Assembly: GCA_031289875.1 (NCBI GenBank)
Contig: JAITOO010000202.1
Coordinates: forward strand, 1 to 8,436
DNA from: Flavobacteriaceae bacterium
GTDB taxonomy: Bacteria; Bacteroidota; Bacteroidia; Flavobacteriales; Weeksellaceae
DNA length: 8,436 nucleotides
Reading direction: 5' to 3'
Notes under the pieces: model-generated
The model's database searches: none
Told to the model about the DNA's origin: nothing
What the model saw: the letters and a program-made list of their open reading frames with translations, nothing else
Position numbers and translations under genes: made by a program
In this document: piece by piece, positions 1 to 6,467 of the stretch
How the letters are laid out: every line of letters starts with the position of its first letter
Position numbering within the stretch: position 1 is the stretch's first letter

Positions 1-19
1 CCCAACTCATTAAAAATAA

Positions 20-49
20 TTGCGAAAAGAAAAAGAGTTTGTATCTTTG
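20..49 (+). promoter_or_regulatory. Bacteroidota-type promoter of the thioredoxin-fold lipoprotein gene
   Basis: TTG at 20-22 is followed after 19 bp by TATCTTTG at 42-49, an exact match to the TAnnTTTG -7 element of the Bacteroidota primary sigma factor at a normal distance from the -33 TTG. Transcription should start around 53-56, leaving a leader of roughly 15 nt before the ATG at 69. The element overlaps an in-frame TTG at 39, so it rules against that codon as the start. Confidence 0.75.
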
Positions 50-68
50 TCAAAATTTTTTTCAAAAA

Positions 69-620
69 ATGAACGAAAAAAAATTCTTACTCATACTTTC
101 CATTTTTGGCATTTTGATGAGTTGTTCTTCCTCTCCTCAAAAAATTGTTGTGAATAGAAAAATTACTACTACAGACGGCGAAACCATGCTGATAGGGCGG
201 GTTACGCGCAATGCTTTGGTCGAACCCGAATTTACCGATTGGTATCAAAAAGAATATGAATCCTATACCGCTGAAACTCACGTAATTAAAGCATTGAAAA
301 ACAAGGGTTTTTTATATAATATCGAAATTTTTTTCGGGACTTGGTGCGACGACAGCCAAGAACAGCTGCCGAGATTTTTAAAAATTCTTGACGAAATCAA
401 ATTTTCAAAAAACAAAATCACCTTGTATGCCGTAAACCGGAAAAAAGAAAGTTTTTACGGAGAACAGGCGCAGAAAAACATTCAGTTTGTACCGACTTTT
501 ATTGTTTACAAAAGCGGTCTGGAAGTCGGACGAATTATTGAGACACCGACACAGTCTCTGGAACTTGATTTGTATAAAATCATGAAAGGAAAAAATTTTT
601 CGGAAGAAAAGAAAAAATAA
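69..620 (+). CDS. Thioredoxin-fold lipoprotein with a WCDDS (CxxS) active-site motif
   Basis: A 183-aa predicted lipoprotein. Residues 1-19 form a lipoprotein signal: basic MNEKK, a hydrophobic stretch, then L-M-S-C with Cys19 as the lipidation site, followed by serines. The rest is a thioredoxin-like domain. After a strand (NIEIFFGT) comes W92-C93-D94-D95-S96 at the position of the thioredoxin WCxxC, and V-P142-T supplies the usual cis-proline loop. The second cysteine is replaced by serine, so a two-cysteine dithiol cycle is impossible at this site. A monothiol or isomerase-like activity, or a non-redox binding role, is possible. By family knowledge, flavobacterial thioredoxin-like proteins often carry WCxDS here. 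Placement outside the cytoplasm is inferred from the signal peptide. The ATG at 69 is preferred over an in-frame TTG at 39, because that codon lies between the -33 and -7 elements and would put ten residues before the signal. The substrate is unknown. Confidence 0.82.
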   Translation: MNEKKFLLILSIFGILMSCSSSPQKIVVNRKITTTDGETMLIGRVTRNALVEPEFTDWYQKEYESYTAETHVIKALKNKGFLYNIEIFFGTWCDDSQEQLPRFLKILDEIKFSKNKITLYAVNRKKESFYGEQAQKNIQFVPTFIVYKSGLEVGRIIETPTQSLELDLYKIMKGKNFSEEKKK

Positions 621-625
621 CCGTT

Positions 626-659
626 AAAAATTCAAAAAACACGTCATTTTGTCATTTTT
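626..659 (+). terminator. Weak AT-rich hairpin after the lipoprotein gene
   Basis: AAAAAT (626-631) can pair with ATTTTT (654-659), and CAAAA (633-637) with TTTTG (647-651), around a 9-nt loop and a small internal mismatch. The right arm ends in five T residues. The stem is almost entirely A-T, so it would be weak, and it could arise by chance in such AT-rich DNA. It lies 6 nt past the lipoprotein stop codon. Confidence 0.25.
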
Positions 660-717
660 CATGTATTGGTATTTTTTTTGCGATTTGCAGATTCAATCAT
701 AAAAATATCAATACAAC

Positions 718-2598
718 ATGGCAAAAGGAAATATCAATGTATCAGTCGAAAATATTTTCCCTCTGATTAAAAAATTCTTATACAGCGACCACGAAATATT
801 TTTGCGCGAACTCGTTTCCAACGCAACTGATGCAACGCTGAAACTCAAACATTTAACCAACATCGGCGAAGCCAAAACAGAATATGGCAGCCCTGTCATC
901 GAAATAAAAATCAATAAAGAAAACAAAACGCTTCACGTCCTTGATTCGGGAATCGGAATGACGGAAGAAGAAGTCATCAAATACATCAACGAAGTGGCTT
1001 TTTCCGGTGCGGAAGATTTTATTTCCAAACACAAAGACGCTGAAAAAGAGGGAATTATCGGACATTTCGGCTTGGGATTTTATTCCTCTTTCATGGTTGC
1101 CGACAAGGTCGAAATCATCACCAAATCCGACACCCACGCACCCGCCGTGCATTGGGTCTGCGACGGAAGCCCTGAATTTGAACTGTCTCCGTCTGCCCGC
1201 ACCGAACGCGGCACGGAAATCATTCTCCACCTGTCCGAAGATTCTCAAGAATTTCTGGAAGATTACAAAATCCGCGAACTGCTATTGAAATACAACCGTT
1301 TCATGCCCATTCCGATTAAATTCGGCACAAAAGAAGAAACTTTACCTCTGCCCGAAGGAGCAGATAAAGATGCTAAGCCTGAGGTTGTTACGGTCGATGA
1401 TATCATCAACAATCCTAATCCTGCGTGGACAAAAACTCCGACTGAACTGAAAGACGAAGATTACAAGGCTTTCTATCACGAACTGTACCCCATGCAATTT
1501 GACGAACCGCTTTTCTACATTCATCTGAACGTGGATTATCCTTTCCATTTGACAGGAATTTTGTTTTTTCCGAAAATCGGAAATAATTTGAATTTAGACA
1601 AGGATAAAATACAATTATATCAAAATCAGGTATTTGTAACCGATGAAGTAAAAGGCATCGTCCCTGACTTTTTGATGCTGCTTCGAGGCGTTATCGACTC
1701 GCCTGACATTCCGCTGAACGTTTCGCGGTCTTATTTACAAGCGGACGGAGCGGTGAAAAAAATCTCGTCTTACATCACCAAAAAAGTGGCAGACAAAATG
1801 GTTTCGCTGATGAACGAAAACCGTGAAGAGTACGAAAAAAAATGGAATGACATCAAACTTGTTATCGAATATGGCATGATTTCGGAAGAAAAATTTTATG
1901 AAAAATCCGACAAATTTGCATTGTATCCGACAGTAGATGGCAAATACTGCACTTTTGACGAATTGAAAGGCAAAATCAAAGACCTGCAAACCGACAAAGA
2001 CGGCAATTTGGTGATTTTGTATGCTACCAATGTGAATGAACAAGACCCGTACATTCAGACTGCCAAAGACAAGGGATATGAAGTCTTACTGCTTGATTCT
2101 CCGCTTGTTCCGCACTGGATTCAAAAACTGGAAACAACGAAGGAAAAAATTTCATTTGTGCGTGTAGATGCCGACCACATCAACAATTTGATTAAAAAAG
2201 ACGAAAGCACGGTTTCGGTTCTCTCTGATGAACAAAAGGAAACTTTGAAAAAAGCATTGGAGGAAAGCATTGATTCCAAGACTTATACGATTGAATTGGA
2301 AAATCTCGGCAGAGACGATGTGCCGTTTATGCTCACTCAACCCGAATTTATGCGGAGAATGAAAGACATGCAGCAAACCGGCGGAGGAATGTTCCAAATG
2401 GGCAACTTCCCTGAAATGTACAACTTAGTCGTGAATACAAACAACCCTCTGGCTTCGGAAATTCTGGCAAAAGAAAACCCGGAAGAAAAATCCAAAATTA
2501 TTAAACAAGCGTTGGATTTGGCAAAACTGTCTCAAAATATTCTGAAAGGCAAAGACTTAACCGATTTCATCAAACGGAGTTTTGAGATGATAAAGTGA
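718..2598 (+). CDS. htpG: Molecular chaperone HtpG (bacterial Hsp90)
   Basis: A full-length 626-aa cytoplasmic ATP-dependent chaperone that acts as a homodimer in late folding and stress protection of client proteins. The N-terminal GHKL ATPase domain (about 1-215) shows every Hsp90 signature. These are E31-L-V-S-N35-A-T-D38 (catalytic Glu and Mg-binding Asn), D76-S-G-I-G-M (adenine-binding Asp), the glycine-rich ATP lid G115-H-F-G-L-G-F-Y, and R-G-T-E-I near 164-168. The middle domain holds the conserved N-V-S-R-S-Y-L-Q segment with the ATP-contacting Arg. The C-terminal dimerisation domain contains the GGGMFQMGNFPEMYNLVVN segment seen in Bacteroidota HtpG. No MEEVD tail is present, as expected for a bacterial protein. 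The ATG at 718 gives the canonical MAKGNINVSVENIF start. No CIRCE-type inverted repeat lies upstream. A degenerate promoter (TTTTG at 647-651, then a stretched TA-T8-G at 670-680) is possible but weak. It ends against a terminator shared with the convergent rel gene. Confidence 0.98.
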   Translation: MAKGNINVSVENIFPLIKKFLYSDHEIFLRELVSNATDATLKLKHLTNIGEAKTEYGSPVIEIKINKENKTLHVLDSGIGMTEEEVIKYINEVAFSGAEDFISKHKDAEKEGIIGHFGLGFYSSFMVADKVEIITKSDTHAPAVHWVCDGSPEFELSPSARTERGTEIILHLSEDSQEFLEDYKIRELLLKYNRFMPIPIKFGTKEETLPLPEGADKDAKPEVVTVDDIINNPNPAWTKTPTELKDEDYKAFYHELYPMQFDEPLFYIHLNVDYPFHLTGILFFPKIGNNLNLDKDKIQLYQNQVFVTDEVKGIVPDFLMLLRGVIDSPDIPLNVSRSYLQADGAVKKISSYITKKVADKMVSLMNENREEYEKKWNDIKLVIEYGMISEEKFYEKSDKFALYPTVDGKYCTFDELKGKIKDLQTDKDGNLVILYATNVNEQDPYIQTAKDKGYEVLLLDSPLVPHWIQKLETTKEKISFVRVDADHINNLIKKDESTVSVLSDEQKETLKKALEESIDSKTYTIELENLGRDDVPFMLTQPEFMRRMKDMQQTGGGMFQMGNFPEMYNLVVNTNNPLASEILAKENPEEKSKIIKQALDLAKLSQNILKGKDLTDFIKRSFEMIK

Positions 2599-2643
2599 TT
2601 TTAATATAAATTTTAATAATCAGGTGTAAACATTCAAGCTATT

Positions 2644-2679
2644 TTCCTCCTGCAAATGAAAATTTCAGGAGGAATTTTT
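2644..2679 (+). terminator. Rho-independent terminator of htpG
   Basis: A perfect 9-bp inverted repeat, TTCCTCCTG (2644-2652) and CAGGAGGAA (2666-2674), is followed at once by TTTTT (2675-2679). The 13-nt loop could shorten by A-T pairing across a bulged C. The T run is on the plus strand, so the structure mainly stops htpG transcripts. The T run overlaps the stop codon of the convergent rel gene. On the minus strand the same stem would form 3 nt past that stop but without a U tract. Confidence 0.85.
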
Positions 2680-4897
2680 AGGTCTTCTCCATTCTTGTTA
2701 CTTTCAAAATTCCATCAATTTGGCGGAGATTTTTCAAAGTTTCCTCTAATTGCATGCTGTTTTTTACAAAAAGCGTCAAAACGCCTTTGAATATTCCGTC
2801 GTCAGAATCAATATTCAGTTTTTTGATGCCAATATTTAAAGTGTTGGAAGTCAAAGTTGTAATATCGTTTATTATTCCGTTTCGGTCAATGCCTTCCAAA
2901 GAAACGTTGATAAGAAAATCGCGGGTGGAACTGTTTACCCATTTGGCTTGGATAATGCGGTAATCGTAGTTGGCACGCAGCGAAACGGCATTTGGACAAC
3001 TATATTTGTGAACTTTAATTCCCTTGCTGATGGTTATAAAACCAAAAACCTTGTCGCCCGGTATCGGGTTGCAACACGAAGCCAGTTCGTAAGTCAGTTT
3101 TTCCTCATCTTCTCCGAAAACCAGCAAATCCAGATTTCCCTCTTCTTTCGGTTCGGCAAATTCCTCTTTGCTGACGATGTTAGGCTTGCGCTTAAACCTT
3201 GATAACAAGTTATTTATAACACTTTTGCTGTCGGCGTATTTTTTCAGTTCTTTGGTATCAATAATGCCTGTCGCCACTTGATAGAAAATATCGTGGCTTG
3301 TTTTTGCACCAAAAAATTTTTGAATGGCATTGAGTTCTGTTTCGGAAAAGATGATTTTAAAATGCTTCAACTTTCTGATTAATATCTCTTTACCTTCTTC
3401 TGTATATTGTCTTTTTTCACTGTTCAGCGCCGCCTTAATCCTTGATTTTGCTTTGGAGGTGATGACGAAATCCAGCCAGTCCTGTTTAGGTTTTTGGTTC
3501 GGCGAAGTTAGAATTTCGACTTGGTCGCCGCTTTCAAGTTTGTAGCTCAACGGAACTAATTTTCCGTTGGATTTAGCTCCCAGACAGTGGTCTCCGATGT
3601 TGGAGTGTATCGAATAGGCATAATCCAATGCCGTTGCGCCTTTGGTCAAAACTTTCAAATCGCCTTTCGGCGTGAAAACGAAAATTTCTTTGGTGTACAA
3701 ATTGAGCTTGAACTCGTCGAGCAAATCTTTGGTGTTGGTAACTTCTTGATTTTCCAACAGTTCCCGCACCTGAGCAATCCAGTTTTCAATCTGATTGTCC
3801 TCTGTCTTGTAGCCTTCCTTGTATTTGTAATGCGCTGCAATTCCTTTTTCCGCAATTTCGTCCATTCGTTCCGAACGGATTTGCACTTCCACCCATTTAG
3901 ATTCGGGACCAATAACCGTAACGTGCAGACTTTCATAACCTGTGGAACGAGGCGTAGTAATCCAATCGCGCATTCGATTCGGATTCGGGCGAAATTCGTC
4001 AGTTACTATCGAATAGACTTTCCACGCCAAGAATTTTTCGTTCTTAAAGTCTGATTTATAGGTAATTCTGATTGCAAAAAGGTCATAAACTTCGTCAAAG
4101 GAAACATTTTGTTTTTTCATCTTTTTGAAAATTGAAAAAACAGATTTCGCCCGCCCTTTGATGCTGAAATTCAAATTTTCTTCTTCCAACCTCTTGCTGA
4201 TGATTTTTGTAAACTGCTCAATGTACCGCTGCCGGTCTTTTTCAGTTTCCTCTAATTTGTGAACGATATAGTTGTATTGGTCAGGGTCAGTGTATTTTAG
4301 ACTCAAATCTTCAAGTTCGGATTTGATGGTATAAAGTCCCAGTCGGTGAGCCAGAGGTGCATACAGATAAATCGTTTCAGAAGCGATTTTCATCTGTTTT
4401 TTGTATTTCATGCTGTCCAGCGTCCGCATATTGTGCAGTCTGTCAGCAATTTTGACTAAAATCACGCGCACGTCCTGCGACAAGGTCAAAAGCAATTTGC
4501 GGTAATTTTCAGATTGAAGAGACAAATCCTGATGGTCAATATTTGAAATTTTGGTCAATCCTTCGACGATTTGAGCGATTTTCGGATTAAACATTTTTTC
4601 GATGTCCTTAACGGTGTACGGCGTGTCTTCGACCACGTCGTGAAGCAACGCACAGACAATGCTGGTTGTGTCCAGCCCGATTTCGTCCGCCACGATTTTT
4701 GCCACCTCCAACGGATGATAGATATACGGTTCTCCCGTTTTCCTCCGCTGGTCTTTGTGTGCCTCTTTGGCGAGGTCAAAAGCCTTCCTTATCAAGGTTT
4801 TGTTCTCATCAGTCAAAATCCTGTACGTATTGCGAAGCATATCTTTGTAGCGTTTTGCAATTTCGATTTCTTCTTTCTCTAAATCAATCTGATACAT
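2678..4897 (-). CDS. Bifunctional (p)ppGpp synthetase/hydrolase, RelA/SpoT family
   Basis: A 739-aa long Rel protein that makes and degrades the alarmone (p)ppGpp in the stringent response. Domain order is complete. The HD hydrolase has Y-H61-P, H86-D-V-V-E-D91 and D152-R-L-H-N156, so hydrolysis should be active. The synthetase (about 250-360) has F-D-E-V-Y-D-L-F-A-I-R-I, Y-E-S-L-H (321-325) and E-V-Q-I-R (337-341). The TGS domain is at about 403-464, then a helical region, the conserved A-S-C-C-N-P-I-P-G-D (Cys608-609) and a C-terminal ACT domain (about 659-735). The charge motif before the G-loop reads R308-M-R-D311. This is the basic RxKD-like form typical of bifunctional Rel enzymes, not the acidic EXDD of monofunctional RelA. 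The ATG at 4897 is chosen. An in-frame TTG at 4912 would add only MSVNI and coincides with a possible -7 element (TTTATTTG, 4917-4910). Gene naming varies (rel, relA, spoT), so no symbol is given. Confidence 0.97.
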   Translation of the reverse strand: MYQIDLEKEEIEIAKRYKDMLRNTYRILTDENKTLIRKAFDLAKEAHKDQRRKTGEPYIYHPLEVAKIVADEIGLDTTSIVCALLHDVVEDTPYTVKDIEKMFNPKIAQIVEGLTKISNIDHQDLSLQSENYRKLLLTLSQDVRVILVKIADRLHNMRTLDSMKYKKQMKIASETIYLYAPLAHRLGLYTIKSELEDLSLKYTDPDQYNYIVHKLEETEKDRQRYIEQFTKIISKRLEEENLNFSIKGRAKSVFSIFKKMKKQNVSFDEVYDLFAIRITYKSDFKNEKFLAWKVYSIVTDEFRPNPNRMRDWITTPRSTGYESLHVTVIGPESKWVEVQIRSERMDEIAEKGIAAHYKYKEGYKTEDNQIENWIAQVRELLENQEVTNTKDLLDEFKLNLYTKEIFVFTPKGDLKVLTKGATALDYAYSIHSNIGDHCLGAKSNGKLVPLSYKLESGDQVEILTSPNQKPKQDWLDFVITSKAKSRIKAALNSEKRQYTEEGKEILIRKLKHFKIIFSETELNAIQKFFGAKTSHDIFYQVATGIIDTKELKKYADSKSVINNLLSRFKRKPNIVSKEEFAEPKEEGNLDLLVFGEDEEKLTYELASCCNPIPGDKVFGFITISKGIKVHKYSCPNAVSLRANYDYRIIQAKWVNSSTRDFLINVSLEGIDRNGIINDITTLTSNTLNIGIKKLNIDSDDGIFKGVLTLFVKNSMQLEETLKNLRQIDGILKVTRMEKT

Positions 4898-4995
4898 AAT
4901 ATTGACACTCAAATAAACCTCTTTTTAGAAATTAAGTTATAAAGTTAGGTCTTTTTTTACAAAGATTCCAAATAAAATATTTTTTTCGGCTAAAT

Positions 4996-5003
4996 AATAT
5001 TTG
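4996..5003 (+). promoter_or_regulatory. Possible -7 element for the GNAT gene
   Basis: AATATTTG matches TAnnTTTG at all but the first base and sits 43 bp before the ATG at 5047. No TTG occurs 17-23 bp upstream, so only half of the expected promoter is visible. The 149-bp divergent spacer between rel and this gene (4898-5046) must hold promoters in both directions, but neither is clear. Confidence 0.3.
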
Positions 5004-5046
5004 AATAGCAGTGAAAAAGCGTATTTTTGAGGAAAAATCACAGGTG

Positions 5047-5490
5047 ATGACCATTAGCATAAAACGAGCTTCAGAAGAAGATTTGCCAATTTTATTTGAA
5101 ATGATAAAGGAATTTGCCGATTATTTAGGAAAACAGGAAAAAGTAAAAATTTCTCTGGAAGATTTGAGGAAAGGAATGCCTCATTTTCAATTTTTTATCA
5201 TTGAAAAAGAAGAAAAAGAAATCGCAGGTTATGCCTTTACGTTCTTTTCTTTCCATACTTGGGCAGGAAAAAATTTATACTTGGACGATTTGTACATTAG
5301 GGAGAAGTACAGACGGCAATCCATAGGAAATCAAGCGATTGAGTTTTTAAAACAGTTCGGCAAAGACAACGGTTGCACCTGTCTGCAATGGCAGGTATTG
5401 GACTGGAACGAAAGAGCGATTAAATTTTATCAAAAAATCGGAGCTTCCATAGGAGACGACAATCTAAACTGCGAAATAGCGCTGGAATAG
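5047..5490 (+). CDS. GNAT-family N-acetyltransferase, SSAT (diamine acetyltransferase)-like
   Basis: A 147-aa single-domain GNAT enzyme that should transfer acetyl from acetyl-CoA to an amine. It resembles the spermidine/spermine acetyltransferase group along its length: I-x-R-A-x-x-x-D at the start, the W-A-G-K-N-L-Y-L-D-D-L-Y segment (72-83; W-x-G-x-x-L-Y-L-E-D in SSAT), the V-L-D-W-N-E-R-A-I-K-F-Y block (117-128) and K-I-G-A. Tyr128 matches the catalytic tyrosine. The acetyl-CoA loop is unusual, reading R89-R-Q-S92-I-G94-N where the family has R-G-x-G-x-G, so the first two glycines are missing. Polyamine or diamine is the likely substrate class, but a thialysine-type or other amine is equally possible. 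The ATG at 5047 starts right at the fold. In-frame GTG codons at 5011 and 5044 are possible, the first adding 12 residues without family support. It runs tail-to-tail into the PAP2 gene with 2 bp between stops. Confidence 0.85.
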   Translation: MTISIKRASEEDLPILFEMIKEFADYLGKQEKVKISLEDLRKGMPHFQFFIIEKEEKEIAGYAFTFFSFHTWAGKNLYLDDLYIREKYRRQSIGNQAIEFLKQFGKDNGCTCLQWQVLDWNERAIKFYQKIGASIGDDNLNCEIALE

Positions 5491-5492
5491 CT

Positions 5493-6044
5493 TCACACCA
5501 CAATTTTCAATGTTTTACCAAAAATCCAGCCAATCGCCAATCCAACCAATGCGCCTGTCAGCACGTCCAATGGAAAATGCACGCCGACATAAATTCGGCT
5601 GTATGATACCACTGCTGCCCACACAAACAATAAAAACGGAGCGTATTTGTGTTCTTTTTGAAAAAGCGCAGACAAGTACATCGCCAAAGCGAAAGAATTG
5701 GCGGCATGTGCCGAAAAATAACAGTATCTTCCTCTGCAACTGTCTATTACCAAACGAAACAAGCCGTCAAGCGAAGAAGTCAGACAGGGTCTCGGTCGCT
5801 TGACCCATCCTTTGACCAGCGAAGCCAGTCCGTCTGAAACGGCTATCATTAGTGCGACACAGACTAAAATCAGCAGGGCTTTTTTCCACCCAAATTTTTC
5901 AAAAATGATGATTGCAAGTATTCCATACAGAGGAAACCACGAAAGTCTATCGGTAACAAACAGCCAGAAAGTATCGAACTGAGGACAGCCCAAGTTATTC
6001 AAAAACAGGAACAACTGCGTATCCCAATGTACTAAAATTTCCAT
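5493..6044 (-). CDS. PAP2-family membrane phosphatase
   Basis: A 183-aa integral membrane protein of the PAP2 (PgpB/acid phosphatase) superfamily, which removes phosphate from lipid phosphates such as undecaprenyl diphosphate, phosphatidylglycerol phosphate or lipid A. The tripartite catalytic signature is present: K78-x6-R85-P86, F110-S111-A112-H113, and S149-R150-x5-H156-x3-D160. His113 and His156 are the expected acid/base and phosphohistidine residues. The second motif departs from the textbook P-S-G-H, with F for P and A for G. Hydrophobic segments lie at about 38-49, 56-70, 114-128, 134-148 and 161-174, consistent with five or six membrane helices and the active site on the outer face. 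Cys103 and Cys108 sit just before the second motif. The gene follows tatA with a 3-nt gap, so the two are probably cotranscribed. The lipid substrate cannot be told from sequence. Confidence 0.92.
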   Translation of the reverse strand: MEILVHWDTQLFLFLNNLGCPQFDTFWLFVTDRLSWFPLYGILAIIIFEKFGWKKALLILVCVALMIAVSDGLASLVKGWVKRPRPCLTSSLDGLFRLVIDSCRGRYCYFSAHAANSFALAMYLSALFQKEHKYAPFLLFVWAAVVSYSRIYVGVHFPLDVLTGALVGLAIGWIFGKTLKIVV

Positions 6045-6047
6045 TTT

Positions 6048-6341
6048 TCAACTTCTTTTTACAGAACCCTCAAAAGTATCGTCCACCAAAGTATTGAGGT
6101 TTTGCGAAGCCTCTCCGGTAACCTCTTCCATTGACTTTTTGGCTTGCTGAATTTCTTCCTGAATTTCTTTCACAGAACCGCTTTCATCAATCTGAGACAT
6201 GATTTCCCGCTTGATGTCGTCCGTTGCGTTTTTCATCGCCCTGAAACCTTGTCCCAAACCACGCGCTATCCCAGGTATTTTATCAGGACCGAAAATCAAA
6301 ACTGCGACCAAAATGATGATGATTATTTCGCTGAAATTCAC
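6048..6341 (-). CDS. tatA: Sec-independent (Tat) translocase subunit TatA
   Basis: A 97-aa TatA/TatE subunit, which with TatC moves folded twin-arginine signal proteins across the inner membrane. It has a very short outer N-terminus (MNFSE), one transmembrane helix (about 6-17, nearly all I/L/V), the hinge F17-G18-P19-x-K-I-P23, and an amphipathic helix (about 22-47, ending N-A-T-D-D-I-K-R-E-I). A charged, probably disordered tail with a helical Glu/Gln/Lys-rich stretch follows. Glu5 takes the place of the polar residue at the start of the helix in other TatA proteins. The GTG start at 6341 is chosen over an in-frame ATG at 6398. It gives the standard TatA N-terminus, and a perfect -7 motif lies between the two codons. 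The longer reading would add 19 basic and hydrophobic residues (MIFLNKIFLPLLKLKSKQK) in front of the helix. No tatC is in the window. It is first in a likely operon with the PAP2 gene. Confidence 0.88.
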   Translation of the reverse strand: MNFSEIIIIILVAVLIFGPDKIPGIARGLGQGFRAMKNATDDIKREIMSQIDESGSVKEIQEEIQQAKKSMEEVTGEASQNLNTLVDDTFEGSVKRS

Positions 6342-6365
6342 TTTTTGTTTACTTTTTAATTTCAA

Positions 6366-6373
6366 CAAAGGTA
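6366..6373 (-). promoter_or_regulatory. -7 promoter element for tatA-PAP2
   Basis: Read on the minus strand, 6373 to 6366 is TACCTTTG, an exact TAnnTTTG. Transcription would begin near 6361, giving a leader of about 20 nt to the GTG at 6341 and leaving the ATG at 6398 outside the transcript. No TTG is found 17-23 bp upstream, so the -33 half is missing. A weaker alternative, TAAATTTC (6412-6405), would instead serve the ATG at 6398 as a near-leaderless start. Confidence 0.5.
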
Positions 6374-6420
6374 AAAAGATTTTATTGAGAAAAATCATTT
6401 TTTGGAAATTTATTTACCGG

Positions 6421-6450
6421 TTTTGATTTTTCTTCATAATTTTACCTTAT
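6421..6450 (+). promoter_or_regulatory. Possible promoter of the MmcQ/YjbR-family gene
   Basis: TTTTG (6421-6425) is followed after 17 bp by TACCTTAT (6443-6450), which keeps TA and TT of the TAnnTTTG element but not its last two bases. The predicted start near 6456 would leave about 12 nt before the ATG at 6468, like the short leader of the first gene. The -7 match is imperfect. Confidence 0.4.
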
Positions 6451-6467
6451 TATTAAAAAACAAAAAC

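Noticed and set aside
39..68. Upstream TTG start for the lipoprotein gene
   Set aside because: It lies within the promoter (between TTG 20-22 and TATCTTTG 42-49) and would place ten extra residues before a clean lipoprotein signal.
670..687. htpG promoter at the stretched TA-T8-G or at GCGATTTG
   Set aside because: Neither matches TAnnTTTG: the first has too many T residues and the second lacks the TA. Not strong enough to list as a feature.
621..717. CIRCE or other heat-shock operator before htpG
   Set aside because: No TTAGCACTC-N9-GAGTGCTAA-type inverted repeat is present; only an AT-rich weak hairpin and a degenerate promoter are visible.
853..1248. 131-codon open frame on the minus strand inside htpG
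   Set aside because: It lies fully within a strongly conserved gene on the other strand and its translation resembles no protein family; it is a by-product of htpG codon use.
3587..4054. 155-codon open frame on the plus strand inside the rel gene
   Set aside because: It overlaps the conserved synthetase and TGS coding regions and shows no recognisable domain.
4898..4912. TTG start for the rel gene adding five residues
   Set aside because: The ATG at 4897 fits the family and the TTG coincides with a possible -7 element.
5011..5046. GTG start for the GNAT gene adding 12 residues
   Set aside because: The GNAT fold begins right at the ATG at 5047 and the added residues have no family counterpart. 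The possible -7 element would make the GTG nearly leaderless, so it is not fully excluded.
6402..6467. ATG at 6402 as start of the MmcQ/YjbR gene with a hydrophobic N-terminus that looks like a signal or membrane helix
   Set aside because: The family starts at the equivalent of the ATG at 6468, and the probable promoter (6421-6450) lies after the upstream codon.
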